DNA of 64,000 nt from Amphibacillus marinus (GCF_900110345.1 NZ_FODJ01000003.1:186001-250000), one strand, 5' to 3'. Shown: positions 1 through 8,396, numbered from the stretch's first letter. Numbers and translations are program-made. Notes: generated by a model not told the origin, from the sequence alone.

Positions 1-76
1 TGATTGATACAGCTGCATCTTAAAAAAGTGTGTTAAAATGCAATTATAAATAGGGCTGGCTAAAGTGAGGGAAGCC

Positions 77-583
77 ATGATTAAATACATACCAAACCTG
101 TTGTCATTAGTAAGAGTTAGCATAGCAATTTGTTTACTTTTCTTATCCCCATATCAGCTATTGTTTTGGGTACTTTACTTGAGTTGTGGCTTATCAGATA
201 TGGTTGATGGTGCAATTGCCCGCCGTTTTAAAGTGCAGAGTGATCTTGGATCAAAGCTGGATAGCTTTGCTGATTTTGTGTTTGTTTTTAGCTTATTACT
301 GACACTCATTCGATACCATAGTATGTCGGTATGGTTGCTGACTGTTATTTTATTAGTGGTAATCATTAAAATGACAACACTTTTAATTGGTTACATAAAG
401 CACCGACAGTTCATTGTGCAACATACAGTAAGTAATAAAGTGGCAGGCTTAACTTTATTTGTTTATTTTCCAATCTATTTTCACGTGGCGCAACCTGTTG
501 TTCTGCTGGTGACAATTAGCTTAATAGCAATCTATGTTTCATGTCAAGAAGCGATAGTTGTAATTAAAGGAGTAGAGCTGTAA
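77..583 (+). CDS. CDP-alcohol phosphatidyltransferase family protein
   Basis: Integral membrane enzyme of 168 aa that would transfer a phosphatidyl group from a CDP-alcohol to a second alcohol, as in phospholipid synthesis. The family signature is complete: D41-x2-D44-G45-x2-A48-R49-x8-G58-x3-D62-x3-D66, the metal and substrate site. The rest is about five hydrophobic segments. A GTG lies at 65, but the GAGGG at 67-71 places ribosomes on the ATG at 77. It is close in size to PgsA, but pgsA usually sits elsewhere, so the alcohol substrate is open. No partner gene is visible. Confidence 0.85.
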   Translation: MIKYIPNLLSLVRVSIAICLLFLSPYQLLFWVLYLSCGLSDMVDGAIARRFKVQSDLGSKLDSFADFVFVFSLLLTLIRYHSMSVWLLTVILLVVIIKMTTLLIGYIKHRQFIVQHTVSNKVAGLTLFVYFPIYFHVAQPVVLLVTISLIAIYVSCQEAIVVIKGVEL

Positions 584-666
584 TGTTTATGAGTGGAAAA
601 GAGCATTCATGATGATTCATAGGCGCTTCGTCTGTTAATTTGTGTAAATTGAGGAGGGACAATGCT

Positions 667-1689
667 ATGTCAGACATGTTAAAACAAAGTATTGAAGCTG
701 TCGCGAAACAGATTCAATTTTCAGGTAATGTAAGTGTTGAAAGTCCAACTGAGAGATTGGCTTTGTCTTTTGGCTATGCCAACCGTTCGGAACAGATTGT
801 GAATCAAATGACAACAAGGTTTGGTATAGCATCAGGCTGTAAGTTAATAACAGCTATTGCCGTTTGCCAGTTGGTTGAACGTGGACTGTTAACTTTTGAT
901 ACACCTTTGCCAGCCACTATTGCCAAGCAATTGAGTAAGGTTGACCAAGTCGTGACTGTTCATCAGCTGTTAACGCATACATCTGGTGTGCCAGACTATT
1001 TTGATGAAGATAAAATGGCTGATTTTGAGGAGCTTTGGGTTGATACACCCATGTATCGGCTTAGACAGCCTGTTGATTTTTTGCCATTTATTTATGATCA
1101 AGCGATGCCATTCACGCCGGGTGAACGGTTTCAATATAACAACATGGTTTACATTTTATTGGGGCTTATTATAGAGCAGGTGACCGGTCTTAATTTTAAA
1201 GCGTATGTGCAGCAATATATTTTTGAGCCACTGGGTATGGAACAGGCAGGATATTTCGCTTTTGATCAGCTACCGTCAAATACGGCATACGGTTATATTG
1301 AAAATCCTGATCAGACGTTTCGAACCAATATATATGCCTTACCTGTAATGGGCGGGGCTGACGGTGGTGCATACCTCTCAACAGCAGATATGAATAAACT
1401 TTGGCTAGGGTTAATTAATGAGCAGCTCTTGACCCCTGCTATGACAAGCCTACTCTTAACAGCGCATGTACATGCATATGACCTTACTTATTACGGCTAT
1501 GGAATATGGATTAATCAGCACGAAAATGCGGATGTAATTAAGTATCATGTTATGGGATATGATCCTGGTGTCAGCTTTCATTCAAGCTATTATCCCGCCC
1601 GGGCTACCCGCGTGGTTGTCTGTTCCAATGAATCATTGGGAGCAACTGAAGTGAATACAACCATTGAAAAATATTTAGCCGTTCATTAA
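667..1689 (+). CDS. Serine hydrolase, beta-lactamase / class C PBP-like family
   Basis: Protein of 340 aa with the serine beta-lactamase fold (PF00144). The catalytic S56-G-C-K59 (SxxK) and Y157-x-N159 (YxN) motifs are both visible, and an H-x-M-G-Y loop near the C-terminus occupies the place of the third motif. No signal peptide is seen, so it is probably cytoplasmic and more likely an esterase or peptidase than a true beta-lactamase. The start is the ATG at 667, eight bases after GAGGAGGG (651-658); a TTG at 642-region would give a longer but less likely product. It is monocistronic, followed by an S-box leader for the next operon. Confidence 0.8.
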   Translation: MSDMLKQSIEAVAKQIQFSGNVSVESPTERLALSFGYANRSEQIVNQMTTRFGIASGCKLITAIAVCQLVERGLLTFDTPLPATIAKQLSKVDQVVTVHQLLTHTSGVPDYFDEDKMADFEELWVDTPMYRLRQPVDFLPFIYDQAMPFTPGERFQYNNMVYILLGLIIEQVTGLNFKAYVQQYIFEPLGMEQAGYFAFDQLPSNTAYGYIENPDQTFRTNIYALPVMGGADGGAYLSTADMNKLWLGLINEQLLTPAMTSLLLTAHVHAYDLTYYGYGIWINQHENADVIKYHVMGYDPGVSFHSSYYPARATRVVVCSNESLGATEVNTTIEKYLAVH

Positions 1690-1746
1690 GACTTACGGCC
1701 ACAAGCCTGTGCGCAACTTTTGCGAACTATTCGTTTTAAAAAAGTG

Positions 1747-1775
1747 TTGACAGCTATTTTAAACTATTGTATTTT
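1747..1775 (+). promoter_or_regulatory. Sigma-A type promoter of the methionine-uptake locus
   Basis: Consensus -35 TTGACA at 1747-1752, a 17-nt spacer and -10 TATTTT at 1770-1775, placed about 30 bp upstream of the first SAM-I riboswitch. Confidence 0.6.
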
Positions 1776-1802
1776 TATTAGTAATCAATTTAATATGACG
1801 AA

Positions 1803-1908
1803 TGTTCTTATCCAGAGAGATGGAGGGGCTGGCCCTATGAAATCTCGGCAACAGGCTACGACTAGCACTGTGCCAATTCCAGCAAGCGGATGCTTGATAG
1901 ATAAGAAG
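1803..1908 (+). ncRNA. SAM-I (S-box) riboswitch, first of two in tandem
   Basis: Contains the hallmark S-box core: AGAGATGGAGGG, CTGGCCC, TGAAATCTCGGCAAC, and the P4 region ending CCAGCAAGC. The P1 helix pairs TTCTTATC near 1804-1811 with GATAAGAAG near 1899-1907. The 3' strand of P1 can also pair with CTCTTCTT of the terminator that follows, which is the usual SAM-dependent termination switch. Confidence 0.95.
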
Positions 1909-1924
1909 AGCTAATAAGTATGAT

Positions 1925-1961
1925 AAAGCCTCTTCTTTAAGTTAAGAAGTGGCTTTTTTTT
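1925..1961 (+). terminator. Terminator of first S-box
   Basis: Stem AAAGCC-CTTCTT against AAGAAG-GGCTTT, followed by a run of eight T. Expression platform of the first SAM-I aptamer. Confidence 0.85.
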
Positions 1962-2067
1962 ACGACGTGAGGTCCTCAACCATAGCACATGTGCATATAG
2001 CGAATCCCCTTCAAGAAATGTCGTGCTGGAGGAAGCGAGCGTAAATATAAAAAACTAAATAGCTTTT

Positions 2068-2172
2068 TTCTTATCTAGAGAGATGGAGGGACTGGCCCAA
2101 TGAAATCTCGGCAACAGGCTGTAACTAGCACTGTGCCAACTCCAGCAAGCAACTGCTTGGCAGATAAGGGAG
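2068..2172 (+). ncRNA. SAM-I (S-box) riboswitch, second of two in tandem
   Basis: A second full S-box core (AGAGATGGAGGGACTGGCCC and TGAAATCTCGGCAAC), P1 TTCTTATC near 2068-2076 against GATAAGGGAG near 2163-2172. It is about 160 nt downstream of the first copy in the same orientation and closely similar to it, so it looks like a duplication that kept its own terminator. Confidence 0.95.
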
Positions 2173-2187
2173 TCGAATTATTATTCG

Positions 2188-2218
2188 TGCCTCTTCTTAT
2201 CACTAAGAAGGGGCTTTC
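2188..2218 (+). terminator. Terminator of second S-box
   Basis: Stem GCCTCTTCTT / AAGAAGGGGC followed by TTTCGTCATTTT. The T tract is interrupted, so it may be leakier than the first. Confidence 0.7.
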
Positions 2219-2308
2219 GTCATTTTGGTACACCATGAGAGGCAAGATGCATAAATAGACCACTATCCATGTGCAGTCGAGCAAAAAAAGTATAGGGGGA
2301 ATAGAGAG

Positions 2309-2464
2309 ATGGGCAGAATTGATGTCGATAAGATTGACTATATTATATCGTCAATTGAGAATTTGGAATATGGCACACTAGTCATTACCGTTCATAATGG
2401 GCAGGTTACCCAGATTGATGCAACAGAGAAGAAAAGATTTGACCATGCTAAAGTAACAAAATAA
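2309..2464 (+). CDS. yezD: YezD-like small protein (DUF2292 family)
   Basis: Small protein of 51 aa. The stretch E-Y-G-T-L-V-I-T-V-H-N-G-Q-V-T-Q-I-D followed by T-E-K-K-R-F is typical of DUF2292/YezD, a family often found under S-box or sulfur-assimilation control; the biochemical role is unknown. ATG 2309 is preceded by AGGGGGA (2294-2300). It lies directly behind the two SAM-I riboswitches and ahead of its own hairpin (2490-2546), so it should be made when SAM is low. Confidence 0.8.
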   Translation: MGRIDVDKIDYIISSIENLEYGTLVITVHNGQVTQIDATEKKRFDHAKVTK

Positions 2465-2489
2465 TTCAGTATGCTGATTAGACAACTAA

Positions 2490-2546
2490 AAGCATCTGAC
2501 TATCAAGACGTCATTATCTTGATAGTTAGGTGCTTATTTATTTTTA
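2490..2546 (+). terminator. Terminator between yezD-like gene and metN
   Basis: Long near-perfect stem, 2490-2508 against 2517-2535 (AAGCATCTGACTATCAAGA), followed by TATTTATTTTTA. It should cut most transcripts before metN unless readthrough or a local promoter supplies metNIQ. Confidence 0.75.
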
Positions 2547-2654
2547 GCGCTGTAACCCCCCTGATTGGAGATTTACTTTATGAGCGATACATGCAGGGGA
2601 TTAGCTCATGTTAGATAGAGATTATTTTTGGCAGAGGATTTGGAGGTTGTTAAC

Positions 2655-3680
2655 TTGATAACATTTAATCATGTTACGAAAACATTTGGTGAGGGGGAAA
2701 GAGCGTTAAAAGCAGTTGACGATGTTAGTCTAACTGTTGAGAAAGGGGATATATTTGGCGTAATTGGCTTTAGTGGCGCCGGAAAAAGTACACTACTTCG
2801 GCTTGTCAATCTGCTAGAGCGACCAACCGAAGGCGAGATTATGGTTAATGAGCGCAATATAAGTAGCTTATCGCAAGTGGAGCTAAGAAGACTAAGGCGG
2901 AGAATCGGCATGATCTTTCAACAATTTAATTTGTTTAATGCGCGTACGGTATTTGGTAATGTTGCCTATCCATTAAAGCTAGCAAAAGTTCCTAAACAAG
3001 AAATTGAGACTAAAGTAACTGAATTACTACAATTTGTTGGTCTTTCTGATAAGGCCAATCACTATCCAGAGCAACTGTCGGGCGGCCAAAAGCAGCGCGT
3101 TGGCATAGCCAGAGCACTCGCAACCTCACCAGATGTACTCATTTGTGATGAAGCGACTTCAGCTTTAGATCCGGAGACAACTGGTGAGATACTAAATCTA
3201 TTAAAGAAGGTGAATGAAGAATATCACATTACCATTCTATTAATTACTCATGAAATGCATGTCATTAAAAGTATTTGTAACCGGGTTGCAGTGATGGATA
3301 ATGGTCGGGTGATCGAGGAAGGCTCTGTTTTCAATGTTTTCTCCAATCCACAAACAAAGACCGCTAAAAACTTTATTAGCTCGGTATTAAATGACCGGCT
3401 TTCAATTAAGCTCTTAAATAAGCTTAGAACAGATCATCAAGGAAGGCTATTCCGACTAATCTTTAAGGGGGACACGACCAATAAGCCAATTCTGTCCCAA
3501 GTAGCAAAGAAATATAATATTGATTTCAATATTGCTTATGGCAGCATTAATGAGCTTCAGGTTCACTTGCTTGGTAATCTAATTGTTGAATTAATTGGAG
3601 CCGATTCAGAGATTAACCATGTGATTGCTGAACTTGAACAAACGATTGAAGTAAGGGAGGTACTTGATCATGAGAGTTGA
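2655..3680 (+). CDS. metN: Methionine ABC transporter, ATP-binding protein
   Basis: ATPase of the MetNIQ methionine importer, 341 aa from TTG 2655, which has GGAGG 2642-2646 upstream and gives the usual MetN length. Walker A GFSGAGKST, the Q-loop, signature LSGGQKQR, Walker B VLICDEATSALD and the switch His in LITHEMH are all present. The last ~75 residues form the NIL regulatory domain, which in this family binds methionine and shuts the pump down. It overlaps metI by 11 bp. Control should come from the S-boxes upstream. Confidence 0.95.
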   Translation: MITFNHVTKTFGEGERALKAVDDVSLTVEKGDIFGVIGFSGAGKSTLLRLVNLLERPTEGEIMVNERNISSLSQVELRRLRRRIGMIFQQFNLFNARTVFGNVAYPLKLAKVPKQEIETKVTELLQFVGLSDKANHYPEQLSGGQKQRVGIARALATSPDVLICDEATSALDPETTGEILNLLKKVNEEYHITILLITHEMHVIKSICNRVAVMDNGRVIEEGSVFNVFSNPQTKTAKNFISSVLNDRLSIKLLNKLRTDHQGRLFRLIFKGDTTNKPILSQVAKKYNIDFNIAYGSINELQVHLLGNLIVELIGADSEINHVIAELEQTIEVREVLDHES

Positions 3681-4332
3681 CTGGACCACATTCTGGCCGC
3701 GGATTATTGAAGCAACTGGCCAAACCATCACAATGGTGTTCTTTACGCTAATCTTTGCCAGCATACTTGGCTTTACCATTGGGATATCGCTATTTGTAAC
3801 AAGAAAGGGAAACATTCTAGAAAATAAAGCTATTCATCTTATTTTAAATCTATTCATTAATATTGTTAGACCAATACCATTTATTATTCTATTAGTAACC
3901 ATTGGTCCATTAACTCGAATAGTGGTTGGAACGACAATTGGAACGAGTGCAGCGATTTTTCCTATGACAATAGCAGCTTCCTTTGGAGTTGCGCGAATTG
4001 TTGAGAATAATTTAGTTGCAATTGACCCTGGACTAATAGAAGCTGCTAAAGCAATGGGTGCATCACCCGTACAGATTATTTTTACTGTGCTAATTCCAGA
4101 AACATTAGGCCCATTAATCTTAGGGCTAACCTTCATTACCGTTGCTTTAATTGATTTCTCAGCTATTGCAGGAACCGTAGGCGGTGGTGGCTTAGGTGAT
4201 TTGGCCATGACTTATGGTTACCAGCGTTTTGATGGTTCAGTAATGCTCGTAACGGTAACTGTTTTGATTATTCTTGTCCAGTTCGCACAGTTACTTGGTA
4301 ATAAATTATCACACAAATTTTTAAGAAAATAA
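3670..4332 (+). CDS. metI: Methionine ABC transporter, permease
   Basis: Integral membrane subunit of 220 aa with five hydrophobic segments and the EAA-type loop (E-A-A-K-A-M-G-A-S near residue 120) that docks on MetN. ATG 3670 follows GGGAGG at about 3655-3660, and the gene overlaps the metN stop. B. subtilis calls this subunit MetP. It forms one operon with metN and metQ. Confidence 0.95.
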   Translation: MRVDWTTFWPRIIEATGQTITMVFFTLIFASILGFTIGISLFVTRKGNILENKAIHLILNLFINIVRPIPFIILLVTIGPLTRIVVGTTIGTSAAIFPMTIAASFGVARIVENNLVAIDPGLIEAAKAMGASPVQIIFTVLIPETLGPLILGLTFITVALIDFSAIAGTVGGGGLGDLAMTYGYQRFDGSVMLVTVTVLIILVQFAQLLGNKLSHKFLRK

Positions 4333-4354
4333 TAATAAGGGAGAGAAATATAAT

Positions 4355-5224
4355 ATGAAAAAAACAATTTATCGTTTAGGCTTAGTTATTTTAATAGTGG
4401 GTTTGTTAGCAGCTTGCTCAAGTAATGCACAATCAGAGACCATCCATGTCAAAATTGGTGTAACGGGTTCAGACGGGCAATCATGGGACATTATTAAAGA
4501 GGGGGCAGCCGAAGAGGGCATTGAGATTGAGTTGGTTGAGTTCTCTGACTATACATTACCTAACCATGCTTTAGCTAATGAAGAAGTTGATATTAACTCA
4601 TTTCAGCACTTAGCTTTCTTAAGTCAATTTAACGTTGAGAATGATTACAATATTGTTCCAATTGGAGCGACGGTTATTGCTCCATTAGGTATTTATTCAG
4701 ATAACTACGACAGTATTGAGGACTTCCCAGATGGTGGAGAAATTGCTGTTCCAAATGATCCTGCTAATCTAGGTCGATCACTACGCTTACTTGAATCAGC
4801 TGGCTTGATTGAGCTAGGAGCTGATGTTGGGTTATACGGTACTTTAGATGACATTGTTTCGAATCCGAAAGATCTCGATATTGTTTTAGTTGCACCACAG
4901 CAAACACCACGCGTTTTACCAGATGTGGTAGCATCCGTTATTAACAGCGGTATTGCTGGGCAGGCAGGGCTATACATTGATGACACCCTGTTCTACGACG
5001 ATCCATATAGTGAAGAAGCACGACCTTATGTTAATGTCTTTGCTGTTAATGAGGCAGATAAAGATAATGAGGCCTTCTTGACCATTGCCCGTCTTTACCA
5101 AACAGAAGAAGTTGAAGAGGCTGTTCGGGAGGATACCAATGGTGGTAGCTTAGTCGTTGATATTGATGTTGAAGATTTACAGGAAACATTAACACAGCTC
5201 CAAAATGATATTAAAGCAGAATAA
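4355..5224 (+). CDS. metQ: Methionine-binding lipoprotein
   Basis: Substrate-binding lipoprotein (NlpA family) of 289 aa. The N-terminus is a lipoprotein signal peptide with lipobox L-A-A-C, so Cys21 is the lipidated residue and the protein sits on the outer face of the membrane. The body has the MetQ pattern: VKIGVTGSDGQSWD near the N-terminus, VDINSFQH, and the region around IAVPNDPANLGR. It is the third gene of metNIQ, 22 bp after metI, with GGGAGAG upstream. Confidence 0.93.
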   Translation: MKKTIYRLGLVILIVGLLAACSSNAQSETIHVKIGVTGSDGQSWDIIKEGAAEEGIEIELVEFSDYTLPNHALANEEVDINSFQHLAFLSQFNVENDYNIVPIGATVIAPLGIYSDNYDSIEDFPDGGEIAVPNDPANLGRSLRLLESAGLIELGADVGLYGTLDDIVSNPKDLDIVLVAPQQTPRVLPDVVASVINSGIAGQAGLYIDDTLFYDDPYSEEARPYVNVFAVNEADKDNEAFLTIARLYQTEEVEEAVREDTNGGSLVVDIDVEDLQETLTQLQNDIKAE

Positions 5225-5240
5225 TTAGGAGGGAACAGAA

Positions 5241-6452
5241 ATGGCGAAAAACTTAATTGAATACCGTAAGCTTATTGACGAGAATATTGAGCAGCGTAAG
5301 AAGACTTACTTGGAAACAAGTCATTACATCTCAGATCATCCTGAGATTGGAAATCAAGAATACAAGGCAGCTGAGCACCTAACAGCAATTTTAAAACAGG
5401 AGGGATTTACGGTTGAGCAAGATATTGCAGGTCATGAAACAGGCTTTATTGCTAGAAAAACATCAAGTAAACCAGGTCCATCACTTGTATTTTTAGCAGA
5501 ATATGATGCCTTACCAGGGCTTGGTCATGCCTGTGGCCATAACATTATTGGGACAACGAGTGTGGCTGCCGGTATTGCACTTGGTAGCATTATTGATCAG
5601 ATCGGTGGTACAGTATCTGTCTACGGTACACCGGCAGAAGAAGGCGGGCCGAATGGCAGTGCAAAGGGAAGCTTTGTAAAAGCGGGATTATTTAAAGATG
5701 TTGACGTGGCACTTATGGCGCATCCATCTGCAAAGACAAGATTAACAGGTAATACGCTTGCAGTTGATCCGCTTGACTTCGAGTTCTTCGGAAGACCTGC
5801 CCATGCATCCGGTGCTCCGGAACAGGGGCTTAATGCATTAGATGCAGTAATTCAACTGTTTACAGGAATTAACGCATTGCGCCAGCAGCTTTCACCTAAA
5901 ATTCGTATTCACGGCATTATCACACATGGGGGAGAAGCACCTAACATTATTCCTGAATATGCGAGTGCAAGATTCTTTATTCGTGCAGAGACTTGGGAGG
6001 TTGCTGAAGAAACGGCAAATAAAGTTCGAAATATTGCTAAAGGAGCAGCACTTGCAACAGGTACTAGAGTGGAGATTACCCGATTCCAGAATGAAATTCA
6101 TGAATTTGTTGTTAACCACTCCTTAGATCAAGTTATTGAACAGGAACTTGTGGCCTTAGGTGAAACAATTAATAAAGAGCCACAGGTTGCCTTCGGTTCA
6201 ACTGATGCGGGAAATGTCAGCCGCGTTGTTCCAACCGCTCACCCACATATCAAGATTGGATCTGATGATTTAGTCGGTCATACGCATCCTTTCCGAGAGG
6301 CAGCTCGCTCTGCTAAAGGAGATGAGGCACTTATTAAAGGTGCAAAAGCGCTAGCGTTATCAGGTTTACGACTCATTATCGATCAGCATGTTCTTGAACA
6401 GGTAAAATCGGAGTTTGCCCATGCAAAAACAGATGAAGCAGTATCCATTTAA
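5241..6452 (+). CDS. M20 family metal-dependent amidohydrolase/peptidase
   Basis: Zinc-type hydrolase of 403 aa resembling PM20D2/AbgB-like M20 amidohydrolases. The metal-site blocks are visible: Y-D-A-L-P-G-L-G-H-A-C-G-H-N, then P-A-E-E-G-G with the catalytic glutamates, then the dimerisation domain starting F-F-G-R-P-A-H-A-S-G. It starts 16 bp after metQ with AGGAGGG upstream, so it is the last gene of the metNIQ operon. By context it may release methionine from an imported N-acyl or peptide derivative; this is inference. Confidence 0.85.
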   Translation: MAKNLIEYRKLIDENIEQRKKTYLETSHYISDHPEIGNQEYKAAEHLTAILKQEGFTVEQDIAGHETGFIARKTSSKPGPSLVFLAEYDALPGLGHACGHNIIGTTSVAAGIALGSIIDQIGGTVSVYGTPAEEGGPNGSAKGSFVKAGLFKDVDVALMAHPSAKTRLTGNTLAVDPLDFEFFGRPAHASGAPEQGLNALDAVIQLFTGINALRQQLSPKIRIHGIITHGGEAPNIIPEYASARFFIRAETWEVAEETANKVRNIAKGAALATGTRVEITRFQNEIHEFVVNHSLDQVIEQELVALGETINKEPQVAFGSTDAGNVSRVVPTAHPHIKIGSDDLVGHTHPFREAARSAKGDEALIKGAKALALSGLRLIIDQHVLEQVKSEFAHAKTDEAVSI

Positions 6453-6457
6453 GTATA

Positions 6458-6895
6458 CTAGAACAGGTTGCTCAGAGTAATGAAGCTATGCACGATCGTA
6501 AAGATTAAAGCAAACCAACTGGCTAAATGATTGTTCAACCATAGTCCTACGAAGATAAAAAAAAGTCCCGGTGCAATGGCTAAACCTAGATAAATGACAG
6601 AATGCTCAATACCAAGATAAAGAAAGAGCCACAGTAGGTAATAACTAAACAGAAACAGAGAGGCCGGAAGCAAATACTGCTTCTGGCTTTCTTCGTGTCT
6701 TGTCAACAAGATGAGGCAAGCAAACATAAGCGTTTGGCTCATTAATTGCAGACCTGCTAGCCAGAAATAGGGCGCATTATTGTGTGCTAAGGACATCTGT
6801 TCAGGAGGAGAAATTACCCAAAGCAGGTTTGGCAGTAAAATGAGGCTCGAAGCAATTAATCCATGATAAGAGAACGTAAACGTATACCCTTTCAT
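6458..6895 (-). CDS. Hypothetical five-TM membrane protein
   Basis: Small integral membrane protein of 145 aa, not recognised. Five hydrophobic segments cover most of its length, with an N-terminal K-G-Y-T-F-T-F lead and a charged loop (R-H-E-E-S-Q-K-Q) between the second and third. ATG 6895 is preceded on the minus strand by AAGGTG; an upstream in-frame ATG at 6913 is less likely. It converges on the M20 hydrolase gene with only 5 bp between stops. Confidence 0.65.
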   Translation of the reverse strand: MKGYTFTFSYHGLIASSLILLPNLLWVISPPEQMSLAHNNAPYFWLAGLQLMSQTLMFACLILLTRHEESQKQYLLPASLFLFSYYLLWLFLYLGIEHSVIYLGLAIAPGLFFIFVGLWLNNHLASWFALIFTIVHSFITLSNLF

Positions 6896-7032
6896 TATGC
6901 ACCTTCTATTCATTCTTTTTTTTTATTGTATAATAAGAATGACTAAATAACTAGTGAGGGAGTTGGCTTGATGCGTGTTTTTTATTAGAAAACCATTCTA
7001 TTTAAAAATTTCTAATAAAGGAAGGCTAATCC

Positions 7033-7464
7033 TTGATTAAAAAAATAATTGAACCATCACAAATAGAATTAGATCAAATTATGAATATCTGGTATCAGGC
7101 AAACTGTGATGCCCATGATTTTATCAATAAACGGTATTGGGCAGAGCGAATTGAGCAAGTGCGAGAGCTTATTCCCACAGCCACGCTCTACGTTTTCATT
7201 AAAGCTAACGAAATTGTAGCCTTTATTGGATTAGCAGAGCACTTCATTGCTGGTCTTTTTGTTAAACAGCAATACCGTGGTCAAGGCATAGGCCAGCAGT
7301 TATTGCAGCAGGCTATGCGTGACCAAAATAGTCTAGAATTAGCAGTTTATTGTGATAACAAGCAAGCTGTAACATTTTATCAAAAAAACAACTTTGCGAT
7401 CGTTGAAGAGAAGCTTGATCCTGCTGTGGAAGCGATGGAATATCGGATGGAATGGAAAAGATAA
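7033..7464 (+). CDS. GNAT family N-acetyltransferase
   Basis: Acetyl-CoA-dependent N-acetyltransferase of 143 aa. Motif A is clear: L-F-V-K-Q-Q-Y-R-G-Q-G-I-G near residue 80, followed by a helix and the C-terminal A-V-x-F-Y-Q-K-N-N-F motif typical of GNATs, close to small YjaB/PhnO-like enzymes. The substrate is unknown. TTG 7033 is preceded by AAAGGAAGG. A strong bidirectional terminator follows. Confidence 0.85.
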   Translation: MIKKIIEPSQIELDQIMNIWYQANCDAHDFINKRYWAERIEQVRELIPTATLYVFIKANEIVAFIGLAEHFIAGLFVKQQYRGQGIGQQLLQQAMRDQNSLELAVYCDNKQAVTFYQKNNFAIVEEKLDPAVEAMEYRMEWKR

Positions 7465-7486
7465 CGGTAATATTGAGGGTGATAAA

Positions 7487-7523
7487 AAGAGGGCTAGTGT
7501 ATAAAAATACACTAGCCCTCTTT
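7487..7523. terminator. Bidirectional terminator
   Basis: Perfect stem AAGAGGGCTAGTGTAT / ATACACTAGCCCTCTT around a 4-nt loop, with A and T runs on both sides. Confidence 0.9.
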
Positions 7524-7662
7524 ACTTGGTTAAATACCTCATACCATAAATCACAAAAAATAAACGTTAAATTGTAAAAGATCAGATTATTTCACAGTGT
7601 AGCTAATAAACAAACCAGTCTGTAAAAAGCTTTAATGGCATACAATTACTAATAAGGCCTAT

Positions 7663-7965
7663 TCAATCAAGATCTTTTATAATGGTTTTATTTAGTTGAC
7701 TATGACGCTTAATTCTTTCACGTGCTATTAAGTAGATAGCTAATAAAATGAGGGTCGGCAAATTTAACATAATAAAGGTTGAGATTATTTTGATAATTGT
7801 TACTTCTATTAAACCAAGTGTCATAAGCAGAGCAATCATAAAGCTTATAAGTGGAATAATCAGTCCTAAATATTTATTGTTGCTTTTTGAGAACTGCCAT
7901 TGCAGAAAAAGGATACCAGCGACTAATAGGATAAGAATGAACAAGTTGATCAGAATGAAATTCAT
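7663..7965 (-). CDS. Hypothetical three-TM membrane protein next to a DUF2089 regulator
   Basis: 100-aa protein, not recognised, with three hydrophobic segments and a basic C-terminal tail (R-E-R-I-K-R-H). ATG 7965 is 9 nt after AAGGAG, and that AAGGAG overlaps the last codons of the upstream regulator gene, so the two are translationally linked. The pairing resembles other regulator/membrane-protein couples in Firmicutes; its role is unknown. Confidence 0.7.
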   Translation of the reverse strand: MNFILINLFILILLVAGILFLQWQFSKSNNKYLGLIIPLISFMIALLMTLGLIEVTIIKIISTFIMLNLPTLILLAIYLIARERIKRHSQLNKTIIKDLD

Positions 7966-7971
7966 TAACAA

Positions 7972-8262
7972 TTACTCCTTTATTTGGTTTTTATATGCAT
8001 GAATTAAAGTTTTTGCGACATCGACCTCTATTTTTTCTGATAAGGCAAGGTTCTGGATTAGGCTAATGTAGGGGTCCTTTTGGGTATCTTCAGCTAATTT
8101 AATCTTTTGAATTAGCTTATCGAGGCGGAGTCGAACGGTCGGATATGTGACCTGATAAGCTTTAGCAATCTCCTTCAATGATCCTGACGCAAGAATGAAC
8201 TTCTTAATGAAATTTAAATCCTCAGGCTCCAAGGAGTCAATCCAATTTGGTTGTGTGTGCAC
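7972..8262 (-). CDS. DUF2089 family DNA-binding protein
   Basis: 96-aa protein with a helix-turn-helix-like centre (S-L-K-E-I-A-K-A-Y-Q-V-T-Y-P-T-V-R-x-R-L-D-K-L) characteristic of DUF2089, thought to be transcriptional regulators. The N-terminal zinc-ribbon found in longer relatives is absent. GTG 8262 follows GAGGTG. It is first in a two-gene operon with the membrane protein behind it. A promoter containing a 7-bp inverted repeat lies just upstream, suggesting self-control. Confidence 0.8.
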   Translation of the reverse strand: MHTQPNWIDSLEPEDLNFIKKFILASGSLKEIAKAYQVTYPTVRLRLDKLIQKIKLAEDTQKDPYISLIQNLALSEKIEVDVAKTLIHAYKNQIKE

Positions 8263-8295
8263 TAGTGATCACCTCAACTATCTTTAATAATATTA

Positions 8296-8323
8296 ATTAT
8301 AACTTTAATTATGTTAAAGTCAA
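8296..8323 (-). promoter_or_regulatory. Promoter of the DUF2089 operon with inverted repeat
   Basis: Minus-strand -35 TTGACT (8318-8323), 16-nt spacer and -10 TATAAT (8296-8301). The spacer contains ACTTTAA (8302-8308) and TTAAAGT (8314-8320), a perfect inverted repeat placed where a repressor would block RNA polymerase. Confidence 0.6.
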
Positions 8324-8350
8324 TGTTTCGTTTTATAAAATTAAATAAAT

Positions 8351-8369
8351 AGCCAGACTAAGTCTGGTC
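8351..8369 (-). terminator. Terminator-like hairpin after tetR-type gene
   Basis: AGCCAGACT / AGTCTGGTC stem read on the minus strand, followed by ATTTATTTAATTTT; lies 28 bp past the stop of the TetR-type gene. Confidence 0.55.
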
Positions 8370-8396
8370 TATAATAAGGTAATTTAAAATTAAGCC

